64,000 bases of DNA from NCBI RefSeq assembly GCF_008000895.1, contig NZ_CP042823.1:3500001-3564000 (forward strand). Direction: 5' to 3'. The DNA comes from Methylobacterium sp. WL1 (GTDB lineage Bacteria > Pseudomonadota > Alphaproteobacteria > Rhizobiales > Beijerinckiaceae). A program made the translations under genes and the position numbers. This document shows, one piece after another, positions 41,979 to 50,897 of this stretch (position 1 is its first letter; every line of letters starts with the position of its first letter). The notes under the pieces were generated by a model, which was not told the origin of the DNA, searched no databases, and saw only the letters and a list, made by a program, of their open reading frames with translations.

Positions 41979-43229
41979 TCAGACCGCGCGGGCCTCGTGC
42001 ATCGCCTGGATCTGCGTGGCGCTGTAGCCGAGGCCCGTGAGCACCTCGTCGGTGTGCTCGCCGAGCAGCGGCGAGGCCTTCACCTCGACGGTCATGTCGG
42101 AGAACTTGATCGGGCTTCCGACGGTCAGGTACGAGCCGAGCTTGGGATGCGGCACCTCGACCACGGTGCCGCTCGCGCGCAGCGACTTGTCCTCGGCGAT
42201 CTCCTTCATCGACAGCACCGGCGCGCAGGGGATGTCGTAGGTGCGCAGGATGTCCACCGCCTCGAACTTGGTCTTGTCGGCCAGCCATTCCTCGATGGTC
42301 TTGAAGATATCGAAGATCTTGTCCTGCCGGGCCCGCGGGGTGTTGTAGGCGGCGTCGGTGATCCACTCCTCCCGGCCGAGCACCTTGCAGATCGGCGCCC
42401 AGGCATGGCCCTGGATCGTGAAGTAGATGTAGGCGTTCGGGTCGGTCTCCCAGCCCTTGCACTTGAGCACCCAGCCGGGCTGGCCGCCGCCGCCGGCGTT
42501 GCCGCCGCGCGGGACCACGTCCGAGAACTCCCCGTGCGGGTATTGCGGGTATTCCTCGAGGTAGCCCAGCGCGTCGAGGCGCTGCTGGTCGCGTAGCTTC
42601 ACCCGGCAGAGGTTGATAACCGAATCCTGCATCGACACGGCGACCTTCTGGCCGGTGCCGGTCTTGTTCTTCTGGTGGAGCGCCGTGAGGATGCCGATCG
42701 CGAGGTGCATGCCGGTGTTGGAATCACCGAGCGCTGCGGCGCTGACGGTGGGCGGCCCGTCCCAGAAGCCGGTGGTCGAGGCGGCGCCGCCGGCGCATTG
42801 GGCGACGTTCTCGTAGACCTTCAGGTCCTCGTAATGGTGCCCGTCGGAGAAGCCCTTCACGGAGGCCAGGATCATCCCGGGATTGAGCTCCTGGATGCGG
42901 GCCCAGGAGAAGCCCATCCGGTCGAGCGCTCCGGGACCGAAATTCTCGACCATCACGTCGGAATCCTGGATCAGCTTCTCCAGGACTTCCTTGCCGGCCT
43001 GGGTCTTGGTGTCGAGCGTCAGCGAGCGCTTGTTGGAGTTCAGCATCGTGAAGTAGAGCGCGTCGGCATCCTCGACGTGCCTCAGCTGCGTGCGGGTCAC
43101 GTCGCCGGAGCCCGGCCGCTCCACCTTGATCACGTCCGCGCCGAACCACGCCAGCAGCTGCGTGCAGGCGGGACCGGCCTGGACGTGGGTGAAGTCGATG
43201 ATCTTGATCCCATCCAACGGCTTGCTCAT
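41979..43229 (-). CDS. frc: Formyl-CoA:oxalate CoA-transferase
   Basis: 416 residues, family III CoA-transferase. It moves CoA from formyl-CoA to oxalate, giving oxalyl-CoA for Oxc. The catalytic Asp is at residue 169 in [11 protein letters not shown], the same number as in Oxalobacter Frc, and the Gly-rich loop [13 protein letters not shown] is near residue 255. Start ATG 43229 has GGGAGA upstream; a longer start at 43244 is possible. The upstream PAS gene on the same strand ends 57 bases before, suggesting an operon. Oxc and OxlT lie about 3 kb away on the other strand. Confidence 0.96.
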   Translation of the reverse strand: MSKPLDGIKIIDFTHVQAGPACTQLLAWFGADVIKVERPGSGDVTRTQLRHVEDADALYFTMLNSNKRSLTLDTKTQAGKEVLEKLIQDSDVMVENFGPGALDRMGFSWARIQELNPGMILASVKGFSDGHHYEDLKVYENVAQCAGGAASTTGFWDGPPTVSAAALGDSNTGMHLAIGILTALHQKNKTGTGQKVAVSMQDSVINLCRVKLRDQQRLDALGYLEEYPQYPHGEFSDVVPRGGNAGGGGQPGWVLKCKGWETDPNAYIYFTIQGHAWAPICKVLGREEWITDAAYNTPRARQDKIFDIFKTIEEWLADKTKFEAVDILRTYDIPCAPVLSMKEIAEDKSLRASGTVVEVPHPKLGSYLTVGSPIKFSDMTVEVKASPLLGEHTDEVLTGLGYSATQIQAMHEARAV

Positions 43230-43286
43230 CTGGCGTTCTCCCATGCACGGTGAGGTTTGCGGTCTTCGGACGGTCCCGTTTGGTAT

Positions 43287-43748
43287 TCAGGATCCGTTCG
43301 GAAGGGCTTCGAGTTCGGCCACCCGCTGGCGCAGGCGCTTCTCCTCGGCCCAGCGCTCGGTCTCGTCGCGGATCACCGCAACGATCCCGGTCACCTGGTC
43401 CGACGCATCCCGGATCATCCCGACCGTGAAGGCGATGGAGAGCTGGTGGCCGTCCTTATGGATTGCCGGCACCCGGAGGGTCTCCGCTCCGTAGCGGGTG
43501 ATTCCGGTCCGCATCGTCTTGGCGTAGCCGTCCCAGTGACGGCGCCGGTGCCGCTCGGGCGTGATCAGGTCGAGAGTCTGCCCCAGGGCGTCCGCGGCGG
43601 TGAAGCCGAAGATCCGTTCGGCGGCGGGGTTCCAGACCGTGATCGCGCCCTCCGGATCCGCCACCACCACGGCATCGCCGATGGCCGCAACGAAGCCCGC
43701 GAGATCGTCCGCGGGCGGACGGTCGAGCACGGTCTCAGCGCCGGCCAC
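43287..43748 (-). CDS. Single PAS-domain protein
   Basis: 153 residues from GTG 43748. One PAS domain fills most of it: AIGDAVVVADPEGAITVWNPAAERIFGF, then MRTGITRYGAETLRVPAIHKDGHQLSIAFTV and a short PAC helix (IVAVIRDETERWAEEKRL). It lacks kinase, GGDEF or DNA-binding output, so it probably senses a ligand or redox state and passes the signal by protein contact. It lies just upstream of frc in the same orientation. A 16-base palindrome lies 161 bases upstream. Confidence 0.8.
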   Translation of the reverse strand: MAGAETVLDRPPADDLAGFVAAIGDAVVVADPEGAITVWNPAAERIFGFTAADALGQTLDLITPERHRRRHWDGYAKTMRTGITRYGAETLRVPAIHKDGHQLSIAFTVGMIRDASDQVTGIVAVIRDETERWAEEKRLRQRVAELEALPNGS

Positions 43749-43908
43749 GGACAGTCCGACCCCTGCGCTGCCGATGTTCGACGGTCGAGATGCTGTATTG
43801 GTCGGAACGAACGAAGCTCGGGTCCGGCATTGCGGTCTCCCTGCGGATACGGCGCTAAAGTTCCGGATGGTCCGGAGCCCCTAGCCGCGTCTCGCTGTGC
43901 GTCTTGGC

Positions 43909-43924
43909 ATCTGGTATGCCAGAT
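43909..43924. promoter_or_regulatory. GntR-like palindrome upstream of the PAS-frc pair
   Basis: ATCTGGTATGCCAGAT has perfect six-base arms (ATCTGG and CCAGAT) around TATG. TGG-N4-CCA cores of this type are bound by GntR-family (FCD) regulators. CTGGTAT also precedes oxlT (35573-35579) and TTGGTAT precedes frc (43280-43286). Regulator identity is inference; the gap 43749-44272 otherwise shows no gene. Confidence 0.45.
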
Positions 43925-44272
43925 ACCGAGTAACGTCAACCGCAAGGGTTCAAATTGGCATTTTGTTGCAGATCAATCGTATCACCCGCTGGGAGTACGG
44001 TGGCGTGCAACGGAGGGCCGATCCACCCGCGTCGTCATCCCAAGGGAAGCCGGGCGCCCCGGCGATCAGCCCAGCCTTGAAACCCGTGGGCTGTCCCAGG
44101 TCGCCATGCTGCGCTCGGGATCACGGTGAAGCCGGGGCCCTCATCCGGCTCCCCTACGGGCGCGGTCGGCCCGGCGCCCGGTCTTCTCAGATTCGCCGCT
44201 TTCCGGGGGCAGGAGCCGGTCAGCCAGACATCACGGGCCGGCGTTTCGGCAACCCGCCCTGGAGACCACTCG

Positions 44273-44926
44273 GTGATCCGTTTCGAGAAAGTCAGCAAGG
44301 TCTACCGCACCGACGGCCACAAGCGGACGATTCTGGAGCAGGTGTCGTTCACCCTGAAGCCCGGCATCTCCTACGGCATCCTCGGCATCAACGGCGCCGG
44401 CAAGTCGACCACGATGCGGCTGATCGCCGGGACCGAGGATCCGACCCGCGGAAGAATCCATCGCGGCCTGCGGATCTCGTGGCCGCTGGGTTTCGCCGGC
44501 GGCTTCCATCCCAAGATGACCGGCCGCGACAACGTCATGTTCGTCGCCCGGATCTACGGCGAGGATCCGCGCCGGGTGCTCGACTTCGTCGAGGATTTCT
44601 CGGAGCTCGGCAGCTACCTCGACGTGCCGATCTACACCTACTCGTCCGGCATGGGCGCCCGGCTCGCCTTCGGCATGAGCATGGCGATTCCGTTCGACTG
44701 CTACCTGATCGACGAGATCACCTCGGTCGGCGACGCGCGCTTCTCCAAGCGCTGCGACGAGGTGTTCTCGCAGCGGCGCAAGAACGCCGACATCATCATG
44801 GTCTCGCACTCGATGGAGACGATCCGCCAATGGTGCACGCAGGGCCTCGTCCTGCTCAACGGGCGGGCGATCATCTACGAGGACGTCAACGACGCCATCG
44901 AGGTCTATCGGCGCCTCAACGCGTGA
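44273..44926 (+). CDS. Capsule/polysaccharide export ABC ATPase, KpsT-like
   Basis: 217 residues, a short stand-alone ABC ATPase. Start is GTG 44273 with GGAGA about eight bases before. Walker A is GINGAGKST (Lys44), the signature region is YTYSSGMGARLAFGMSMA, and Walker B is CYLIDEITSVGD. The SSGM signature and absence of membrane segments are typical of KpsT/CtrD/Wzt exporters of surface polysaccharides. The following gene encodes a KpsE-like inner-membrane protein. A KpsM-like permease, which normally accompanies KpsT, is not in the window. Confidence 0.88.
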   Translation: MIRFEKVSKVYRTDGHKRTILEQVSFTLKPGISYGILGINGAGKSTTMRLIAGTEDPTRGRIHRGLRISWPLGFAGGFHPKMTGRDNVMFVARIYGEDPRRVLDFVEDFSELGSYLDVPIYTYSSGMGARLAFGMSMAIPFDCYLIDEITSVGDARFSKRCDEVFSQRRKNADIIMVSHSMETIRQWCTQGLVLLNGRAIIYEDVNDAIEVYRRLNA

Positions 44927-45056
44927 TCGACCCGACCGGGGAAGACATGCTTTTGCCGCCTCTTCATGAGAGAGGCGTGCGACACGAGCGTTTCGGCGCG
45001 GTCGAGGGCCCGGCGACGGGCGGACCGTGGGGGCCGTGGAGGCCAGGGATCACGTC

Positions 45057-46298
45057 ATGAACATGGAGATCCGGAAAGCCGAGGGGCAGCCGGTCACCAC
45101 TGCGGACCGGCAGCAGGCGATCACCGAATCGTTGCGCCAGATCGCCCGCATGTCGCGGTTCGTGGACCGCAAGAAGGGCATCCGGTCCTACCAGAGCCAC
45201 GTCAAGAACGACCCCTGGATCCCGATCCTGTTCGTGGTCTGCTTCGTGCTGCCGGCCCTGGCCGGAGCGCTGTATTTCGGCCTGATCGCCTCGGATCGCT
45301 ACGTGAGCGAGGCGCGGTTCGCGATCCGCCCGGCGCTCGGCACGGCCGACAAGGCGACGCCGGATTCGGTCGGCACCTCGTCGGGCGTCTCGAATCAGAT
45401 GGTCGCCCAGGACACGCTGATCACCTACGAGTACATCCTCAGCCGGCCGATGCTGGAGATCATCGAGTCGAAGCTGCCGATCCGCGAGTGGTTCAGCCGC
45501 GACAGCATCGACTACTTCTCCCGCTTCGATCCCGATAAGCCGATCGAGAAGTTCCTCCGCTACTGGAAGCGCCGGGTCGGCATCGAAGTCGAATCCGGAT
45601 CCGGCATCATGTCGCTCCAGGTCGAGGCCTTCGACCCGAGCGAGTCCCTCGCCATCGCCCAGGCGGTGATGAAGGAGGCCGAGCGGATGGTGAACGACCT
45701 CAGCGTCAAGTCCCGCGAGGACGCCGTCGCGGAGAGCACGCGCGAGTTGAAGCTCGCCGAGGAACGCATGACCAAGATCCGCCTGGCGATGCGCGACCTG
45801 CGCAATCGCGAAGGCGTGCTGGACGCGCAGAAGTCCAACGAGGCAAACCTCAAGGTCGTGTCCGAGCTGCGGGCGGCCCGCATCAACCTGGCGGTCCAGC
45901 TCGCCATTGGCCAGCGCGACCTCGGCCCGGAATCGCGCCGGATCATCGACATCAAGCAGCAGATCAAGGATCTCGACGAGAACATCGCCAAGATCGAGCG
46001 GCAATCGGCCAGCCAGGACCCTGAGCAGAAGCGCCTTCTGTCGGACGCGCTGACCCGGTTCGAGGGGCTCGAGAACGACCGCAAGAACGCCGAGAAGTAC
46101 TACCAGCAGGTGCTGACCGCCCACGAGCGGGCCCGCATCGTCGCCGCCAGGCAGATCGAGTTCTTCAGCCCGATCGTCGAGCCGGTGAAGGCGCAATCCT
46201 CGGTCGAGCCGCGGCGGATGTTGATGATCAGCCTCGTCACCGCGGGCGCCGCCGTCCTGTTCGCGGCCTCGATGTTCGCCCGCAAGATGATGGCCTGA
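45057..46298 (+). CDS. Capsule polysaccharide export inner-membrane protein, KpsE-like
   Basis: 413 residues from ATG 45057. A cytoplasmic basic N-terminus leads to a membrane span (PILFVVCFVLPALAGALYFG), a Wzz/KpsE-type periplasmic domain (YVSEARFAIRPALG, VAQDTLITYEYILSRP), a long coiled coil (residues 220-330, EERMTKIRLAMRDLRNREG), and a C-terminal span (MLMISLVTAGAAVLFAA). Such proteins link the ABC exporter to an outer-membrane channel. It lies 130 bases after the KpsT-like gene, likely co-transcribed. Confidence 0.87.
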   Translation: MNMEIRKAEGQPVTTADRQQAITESLRQIARMSRFVDRKKGIRSYQSHVKNDPWIPILFVVCFVLPALAGALYFGLIASDRYVSEARFAIRPALGTADKATPDSVGTSSGVSNQMVAQDTLITYEYILSRPMLEIIESKLPIREWFSRDSIDYFSRFDPDKPIEKFLRYWKRRVGIEVESGSGIMSLQVEAFDPSESLAIAQAVMKEAERMVNDLSVKSREDAVAESTRELKLAEERMTKIRLAMRDLRNREGVLDAQKSNEANLKVVSELRAARINLAVQLAIGQRDLGPESRRIIDIKQQIKDLDENIAKIERQSASQDPEQKRLLSDALTRFEGLENDRKNAEKYYQQVLTAHERARIVAARQIEFFSPIVEPVKAQSSVEPRRMLMISLVTAGAAVLFAASMFARKMMA

Positions 46299-46348
46299 GG
46301 ACGGGCGCCCGGTTCGGCACGGATAGGGCGCGTCGCGCGCTCAGGCGC

Positions 46349-46929
46349 TCAAGCGCCCGAGGCGGCCTTGGCGGACGCGTCGCCGGTCCAGCCCTGGGCC
46401 CGCCAGCCTTCGGCACGCTCGTCGAGGTCGATCGAGCCGCCGCGGTCGAGGATCGCCATCACCCGGTCGGCCTGGTGATCTTCGGCCTGCACAGTCACGA
46501 GGGTTCCGCCGCGGCGCACGCCTTCGGCATAAGTCTGGGCCTCGTCCTCGCTGAGGCCGGCGCCCGTGAGCCCACCGATCAGCCCGCCCGCGGCGGCGCC
46601 GACCCCGGCTCCCGCGGCGGCCGCCACCAGCCAGCCCGCTGCGACCACCGGCCCGAGTCCGGGGATCGCCAGCAGCCCGAGCCCCGCCAGCAGCCCGGCG
46701 CCCCGCCCAGGACCGTCCCGACGGTGGCGCCGGTCCCGGCCGCATCCACCGGGTCGACCACGTCGAGCTGGGGTTCGCCGAAGGGCTCGTCCCGGGGCAC
46801 GGCCGGCTCGGCGCGGTTTGCCAGGATGCTGATGGCGCTATGCGGGATCCCCGCAGCCTCGAGCTGTTCGACCACGGTGGTGGCGGTATCGTACTCGTCG
46901 AACAGGGCGGTGAGGACGCGGGCGGCCAT
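46349..46929 (-). pseudogene. General-stress-type membrane-glycine protein gene, one frameshift
   Basis: Start ATG 46929 gives VLTALFDEYDTATTVVEQLEAAG, the opening of the heat-induced/general stress 17M-like family. The frame breaks near 46705 in a GGGCGGGG run; adding one G restores GTVLGGGAGLLAGLGLLAIPGLGPV and continues to AEGWRAQGW at 46349. Thus one missing G separates two well-coded halves. This is either a sequencing slip or recent loss. The joined protein would be about 193 residues with a Gly/Ala-rich hydrophobic centre. Confidence 0.72.
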
Positions 46930-47069
46930 GGACGTTCTCTCGATCGGCGGGCTGCCGCCCGGTTTCGTGACGCGGCAGCGGGCATCCCACCCGACCGCCG
47001 GGACGATCTGATCGCCCCCCGATCAAGTGGCGAACGCAGTGCGGGTTCCCGCCTGGGCCTGGGGGTTTC

Positions 47070-47085
47070 TTAACGGCGCGCTAAC
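47070..47085 (+). promoter_or_regulatory. Candidate CtrA box upstream of flhA
   Basis: TTAA-N7-CTAAC, with N7 = CGGCGCG, matches the CtrA consensus TTAA-N7-TTAAC at all but one base. It lies 72 bases upstream of the flhA start, and ctrA itself is in the same region. CtrA control of class II flagellar genes is established in Caulobacter and relatives; for this gene it is inference. Confidence 0.6.
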
Positions 47086-47156
47086 CATCCGCTCGGCAGA
47101 TCTTGCCGAGTGCGCTCCCGGGATTCCCCGCGGGCACGCGGGATGGATCGAGCACG

Positions 47157-49319
47157 ATGGCGGAGTCGGCGAGCGCGCCGGTTAAGGGCGGGTCTTTCGG
47201 CGGGGCTGCATCGTCGGTCCTGAGCCAGCTCGCGCTGCCCACCCGCGGCGACCTCCACGCGCTGTCCAAGCGCTCGGACCTCATGTTCGCCACCGGCGTC
47301 ATGGGCATCTTGGCGGTGCTGATCTTCCCGTTGCCGGCGGTACTGCTCGACCTGCTGCTGGCGGTCTCGATCATCACCTCCGTGCTGATCATGATGACCG
47401 GCCTGTCGATCGACAACCCGCTGGAATTCACCGTCTTCCCGACGCTGCTGCTGATCGCCACGATGCTGCGGCTGGCGCTGAACCTCGCCTCGACCCGCCT
47501 GATCCTGGGCCACGGCCACGAAGGGACGGCGGCGGCCGGCCACGTCATCGAGGCGTTCGGCAACTTCGTGATGGGCGGCAACTTCGTCATCGGGATCATC
47601 GTGTTCGCGATCCTGATCATCGTGAACTTCGTGGTCATCACGAAGGGCTCGGGGCGCATCGCCGAGGTCGCGGCGCGCTTTACCCTCGACGCGATGCCCG
47701 GCAAGCAGATGGCGATCGACGCCGACCTCTCGGCCGGCCTGATCGACGAGAAGGTGGCCAAGGCCCGCCGCTCCGCCCTCGAAGAGGAATCGTCGTTCTT
47801 CGGTGCCATGGACGGCGCCTCGAAATTCGTGCGCGGCGACGCGGTGGCGGCCCTGCTGATCACGTTCATCAACGTGGTCGGCGGCATCGTCATCGGCGTG
47901 GCGCAGCAGGGTATGAGCTTCGGCGACGCAGCCAAGAGCTACACCCTGCTCACCATCGGCGACGGGCTGGCCAGCCAGGTCCCGGCCCTGATCGTCTCGA
48001 CCGCGGCCGGCATCCTGGTGTCGAAGGCGGGCGTGAAAGGGTCGGCCGACAAGGCGCTGGGCAAGCAGCTCGCACATTACCCCAAGGCGCTGGGCATGTC
48101 GGCGGCCGTCATGTTCCTGATCGCGCTCCTGCCCGGCATGCCGATGCTGCCGTTCCTGCTGCTCGGCGGCGGGGCGGGCTACGCCGCGTGGCGCACCAAC
48201 AAGACGGCCAACGAGGCCCCGCCGCTCGACGCGGAGGGCGTCCCGATGGACGCCAAGGCCGTCGCGGCCGCGGCCACTGCCAAGGAGGAGACCGTCACCG
48301 ACCTCCTGAAGCTCGACGACCTGAAGCTTGAGATGGGCTACGCGCTGCTCGCCCTGGTCAACGGCGAAGGCCAGGACCGGCTCACGGATCAGATCAAGGC
48401 CCTGCGCCGCCAGCTCGCGGCGGAACTCGGCTTCGTGATGCCCTCGGTCCGCATCCTCGACAACGTCCAGCTCGATGCCAACTCCTACGTGGTGCGGGTC
48501 AAGGAGATCGAGGCCGGCACCGGCCGGATCTTCCCGGGCCAGTTCATGGCCATGGACCCGATGGGCGGCCAGGTTCAGCTGCCCGGCCAGCACATGCTGG
48601 AGCCCACCTTCGGCCTGCCGGCGACCTGGATCGACGCGTCCCTGCGCGATCAGGCGCAGCTCAAGGGCTACACGGTGGTGGACGCCGCCACCGTGGTCTC
48701 GACCCACCTCACCGAGTTGATCAAGGCGCACGTCTCCGAGCTGCTCAACCACGTCGAGGTCTCGAAGCTGCTGCGCGAGCTGCCGAAGGAGCACGCCGAG
48801 CTGCTCAAGGAGATCATGCCCTCGCAGATCTCGACCACCGGCGTGCAGCGGGTGCTGCAGTTCCTGCTCTCCGAGCGCGTGTCGATCCGCGACCTCGGGG
48901 CGATCGTGGAGGGCATCGCGGAGGTGGCCGGCGCGGTGAAGAACCCGCGCGACGTGGTCGAGCATGTCCGCGCCCGGCTCGGCCGGCAGATCTGCGCCCA
49001 GTACCAGGACCAGAACGGCACCCTGCCGATCATCACCCTGTCGCCCGCCTGGGAGCAGGCCTTCATGGAATCGATCGTGGGCGAGCGCGAGGAGCGCTAC
49101 TTGGCGATGCAGCCCTCGAAGCTCAGCGAGTTCGTCACCGCGGTCCGCGACCGCTTCGAGGCCGCGGCCCGCCAGGGCGAGATGCCGGTGCTGGTGACCT
49201 CGGCACAATCCCGGCCGTTCGTGCGCTCGATCATCGAGCGCTTCCGCCGGGAGACCCCGGTGATGAGCCAGGCCGAGATCCACCCGCGGGCGCGGCTGCG
49301 CACCGTGGGCTCGATCTAA
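47157..49319 (+). CDS. flhA: Flagellar biosynthesis protein FlhA
   Basis: 720 residues. It is the membrane core of the flagellar type III export gate. Eight membrane segments occupy residues 40-330 (LMFATGVMGILAVLIFPLPAV; LIVSTAAGILVSKAG region), with the FHIPEP-type motif region ATMLRLALNLASTRLILGHG. The cytoplasmic C-terminal domain (from about residue 370) carries LLKLDDLKLEMGYALL and the YVVRVKEIEAGTGRIFPGQ element. Start ATG 47157 was chosen over 47103 because the shorter protein matches family length. FliI and FliJ of the same export system lie nearby on the other strand. Confidence 0.97.
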   Translation: MAESASAPVKGGSFGGAASSVLSQLALPTRGDLHALSKRSDLMFATGVMGILAVLIFPLPAVLLDLLLAVSIITSVLIMMTGLSIDNPLEFTVFPTLLLIATMLRLALNLASTRLILGHGHEGTAAAGHVIEAFGNFVMGGNFVIGIIVFAILIIVNFVVITKGSGRIAEVAARFTLDAMPGKQMAIDADLSAGLIDEKVAKARRSALEEESSFFGAMDGASKFVRGDAVAALLITFINVVGGIVIGVAQQGMSFGDAAKSYTLLTIGDGLASQVPALIVSTAAGILVSKAGVKGSADKALGKQLAHYPKALGMSAAVMFLIALLPGMPMLPFLLLGGGAGYAAWRTNKTANEAPPLDAEGVPMDAKAVAAAATAKEETVTDLLKLDDLKLEMGYALLALVNGEGQDRLTDQIKALRRQLAAELGFVMPSVRILDNVQLDANSYVVRVKEIEAGTGRIFPGQFMAMDPMGGQVQLPGQHMLEPTFGLPATWIDASLRDQAQLKGYTVVDAATVVSTHLTELIKAHVSELLNHVEVSKLLRELPKEHAELLKEIMPSQISTTGVQRVLQFLLSERVSIRDLGAIVEGIAEVAGAVKNPRDVVEHVRARLGRQICAQYQDQNGTLPIITLSPAWEQAFMESIVGEREERYLAMQPSKLSEFVTAVRDRFEAAARQGEMPVLVTSAQSRPFVRSIIERFRRETPVMSQAEIHPRARLRTVGSI

Positions 49320-49416
49320 GGGGGCGGCGTCGATGGCCTGCTCAAGGCAGGCTCAGCGTGCAAGACTCGTCGCTCAAGGGGTTTGGAGTTGGGCTAACGA
49401 CGCGGCGCCCACCTTG

Positions 49417-49528
49417 TCATCCCGGGGCCGCAAAGCGGAGCCCGGGCTCCATAATCGCCGAGGGATCAAGACCTTGCACGGCCGGCGCCTCTGGATTCCG
49501 GGCTCGCCTCCGGCGCCCCGGAATGACA
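49417..49528. repeat. Intergenic inverted repeat (TGTCATCCCGG / CCGGAATGACA type)
   Basis: The left arm begins TGTCATCCCGGGGCCGC and the right arm ends GCGCCCCGGAATGACA. They form a long imperfect inverted repeat in the 319-base gap after flhA, which holds no gene. Related half-elements lie near 44035 and 54930. This is a common dispersed intergenic element in Hyphomicrobiales. Confidence 0.65.
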
Positions 49529-49638
49529 CGGTGGCTTATCCTCCAGGCGTTGCCTCATTGGCTCAGGACATCACCCGAGCCCCCACGAAACGTCCACGGC
49601 AGACGTTCTGCCACGCCAGCCCAACCAGCTTCTCCGCC

Positions 49639-50700
49639 TTAGACCGCCTTCTGCTTCAGCTCGCGCTCAAGCTCGTGCGCGTCGAGCCCGGGCACGACCA
49701 CCGGGGGCTCCGGCACGGTCGAAGGCACCGCGGTCGGCGAGCCGATGGCGGCGGCGAGGCGGGAGCGCTCGAAGAGCACGACGACGATCACCGAGATCAG
49801 CGCCGGGATCCAGAAGTAGAAGATCCGGAAGATGATCACCGCCGCGATGATCGCGTCCTTCTGGGCGTCGTCGGTAATGTGCATCGCGGTGATGAACACG
49901 ATCTCGAACACGCCGAGGCCGCCGGGGGCATGCGAGGCGAGCGCCACCGAGAACGAGGCCAGGAAGATCGCGAGCACCGGGATGAAGCCGGGGTTCATCG
50001 CATCCGGCAGCGCGAAGTAGATGATGCCGGCCGCGCCCAGAAGCTCCAGCGGTGCCGCCAGCAGCTGGCGGGCCATGATGCCGGGCCGGGGATATTCCAG
50101 CTTGAACGAGCGGATGTGCAGCGGCCGCATGTGCAGGATCGAGCCGAGCACGTACAGGGCCACGAAGCCCAGCATGCCGAAGCCGACCACCAGGGCGGTC
50201 TTGGGGTCGGTGAGGAAGCCGGGGAGCCGGCCCTCGAGGCGCGTCAGCAGGTGAGGATCCACCACCAGGGTGAAGCCGCCGAGCAGGATCGTGCCGAGGA
50301 AGAAGGTGAAGGAGCACAGGGCCACCAGCACGGCGACCTGCGCGGCCGAGAGGCCCTTGGCCGTGTAGGCCCGGTAGCGCACCAGGGCGCCGGAAAACAC
50401 CGAGGCGCCGATGTTATGCGAGAGCGCGTAGGTGGTGAAGGAGCATAGGGACACGAACAACCACGAGATGTGGTTGACGCCGAGGTGCAGCAACGCGATC
50501 CGGTCGTACCAGGCGAGCGCGGCGTAAGCCACGAGGGTCGAGAGCGCTGCGAGCAGGATCCGGTGCGGCGGGATCGCCAGGATTGCGGACCAGATCGCCG
50601 CCAGCGACGTCGTCTTCAACTCTTGATAGAGGAAGTAGCCCGATATCACGACCGCTGCGAGGCCGATCAACGGCCAGATGAAATCGCTGAGCTTCTTCAT
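49639..50700 (-). CDS. Lysylphosphatidylglycerol-synthetase-like TM (UPF0104) protein
   Basis: 353 residues from ATG 50700, with at least seven membrane segments (LIGLAAVVISGYFLYQEL, VAVLVALCSFTFFLGTILLGG, IIYFALPDAMNPGFIPVLAIFLASF). It matches the membrane part of MprF-like flippases (the LPG synthase TM / UPF0104 fold, with LSHNIGASVFSGALVRYRAY) without a catalytic synthase domain. It may move a lipid or polyprenyl-linked compound. It sits between the flagellar genes flhA and fliJ, on the minus strand, but shows no link to flagella. Confidence 0.85.
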   Translation of the reverse strand: MKKLSDFIWPLIGLAAVVISGYFLYQELKTTSLAAIWSAILAIPPHRILLAALSTLVAYAALAWYDRIALLHLGVNHISWLFVSLCSFTTYALSHNIGASVFSGALVRYRAYTAKGLSAAQVAVLVALCSFTFFLGTILLGGFTLVVDPHLLTRLEGRLPGFLTDPKTALVVGFGMLGFVALYVLGSILHMRPLHIRSFKLEYPRPGIMARQLLAAPLELLGAAGIIYFALPDAMNPGFIPVLAIFLASFSVALASHAPGGLGVFEIVFITAMHITDDAQKDAIIAAVIIFRIFYFWIPALISVIVVVLFERSRLAAAIGSPTAVPSTVPEPPVVVPGLDAHELERELKQKAV

Positions 50701-50897
50701 GTACACCGACGCCCCGGGGAGAGCCCCTGATGCGCCGCCATGCAACGCGCCGCAAGCGGATCGAGGCCATCCCGATTTCCCTTGTCAGGTGATCGTGACG
50801 GTTTCGTGCCGCGTTGCCGGCACATCACACGCGGACCCTGCGGTCGAGCCGCCGAAGAGGATGCAACGCGTGGGTGCGCGAGCAGCCGGACAGCGGG

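Noticed and set aside
44030..44160. Possible coding sequence before the KpsT-like gene
   Set aside because: Only repeat-like GTCATCCC-type sequence and open frames with no domain.
47070..49283. A 737-residue minus-strand frame opposite flhA
   Set aside because: Antisense to flhA, low-complexity and without motifs.
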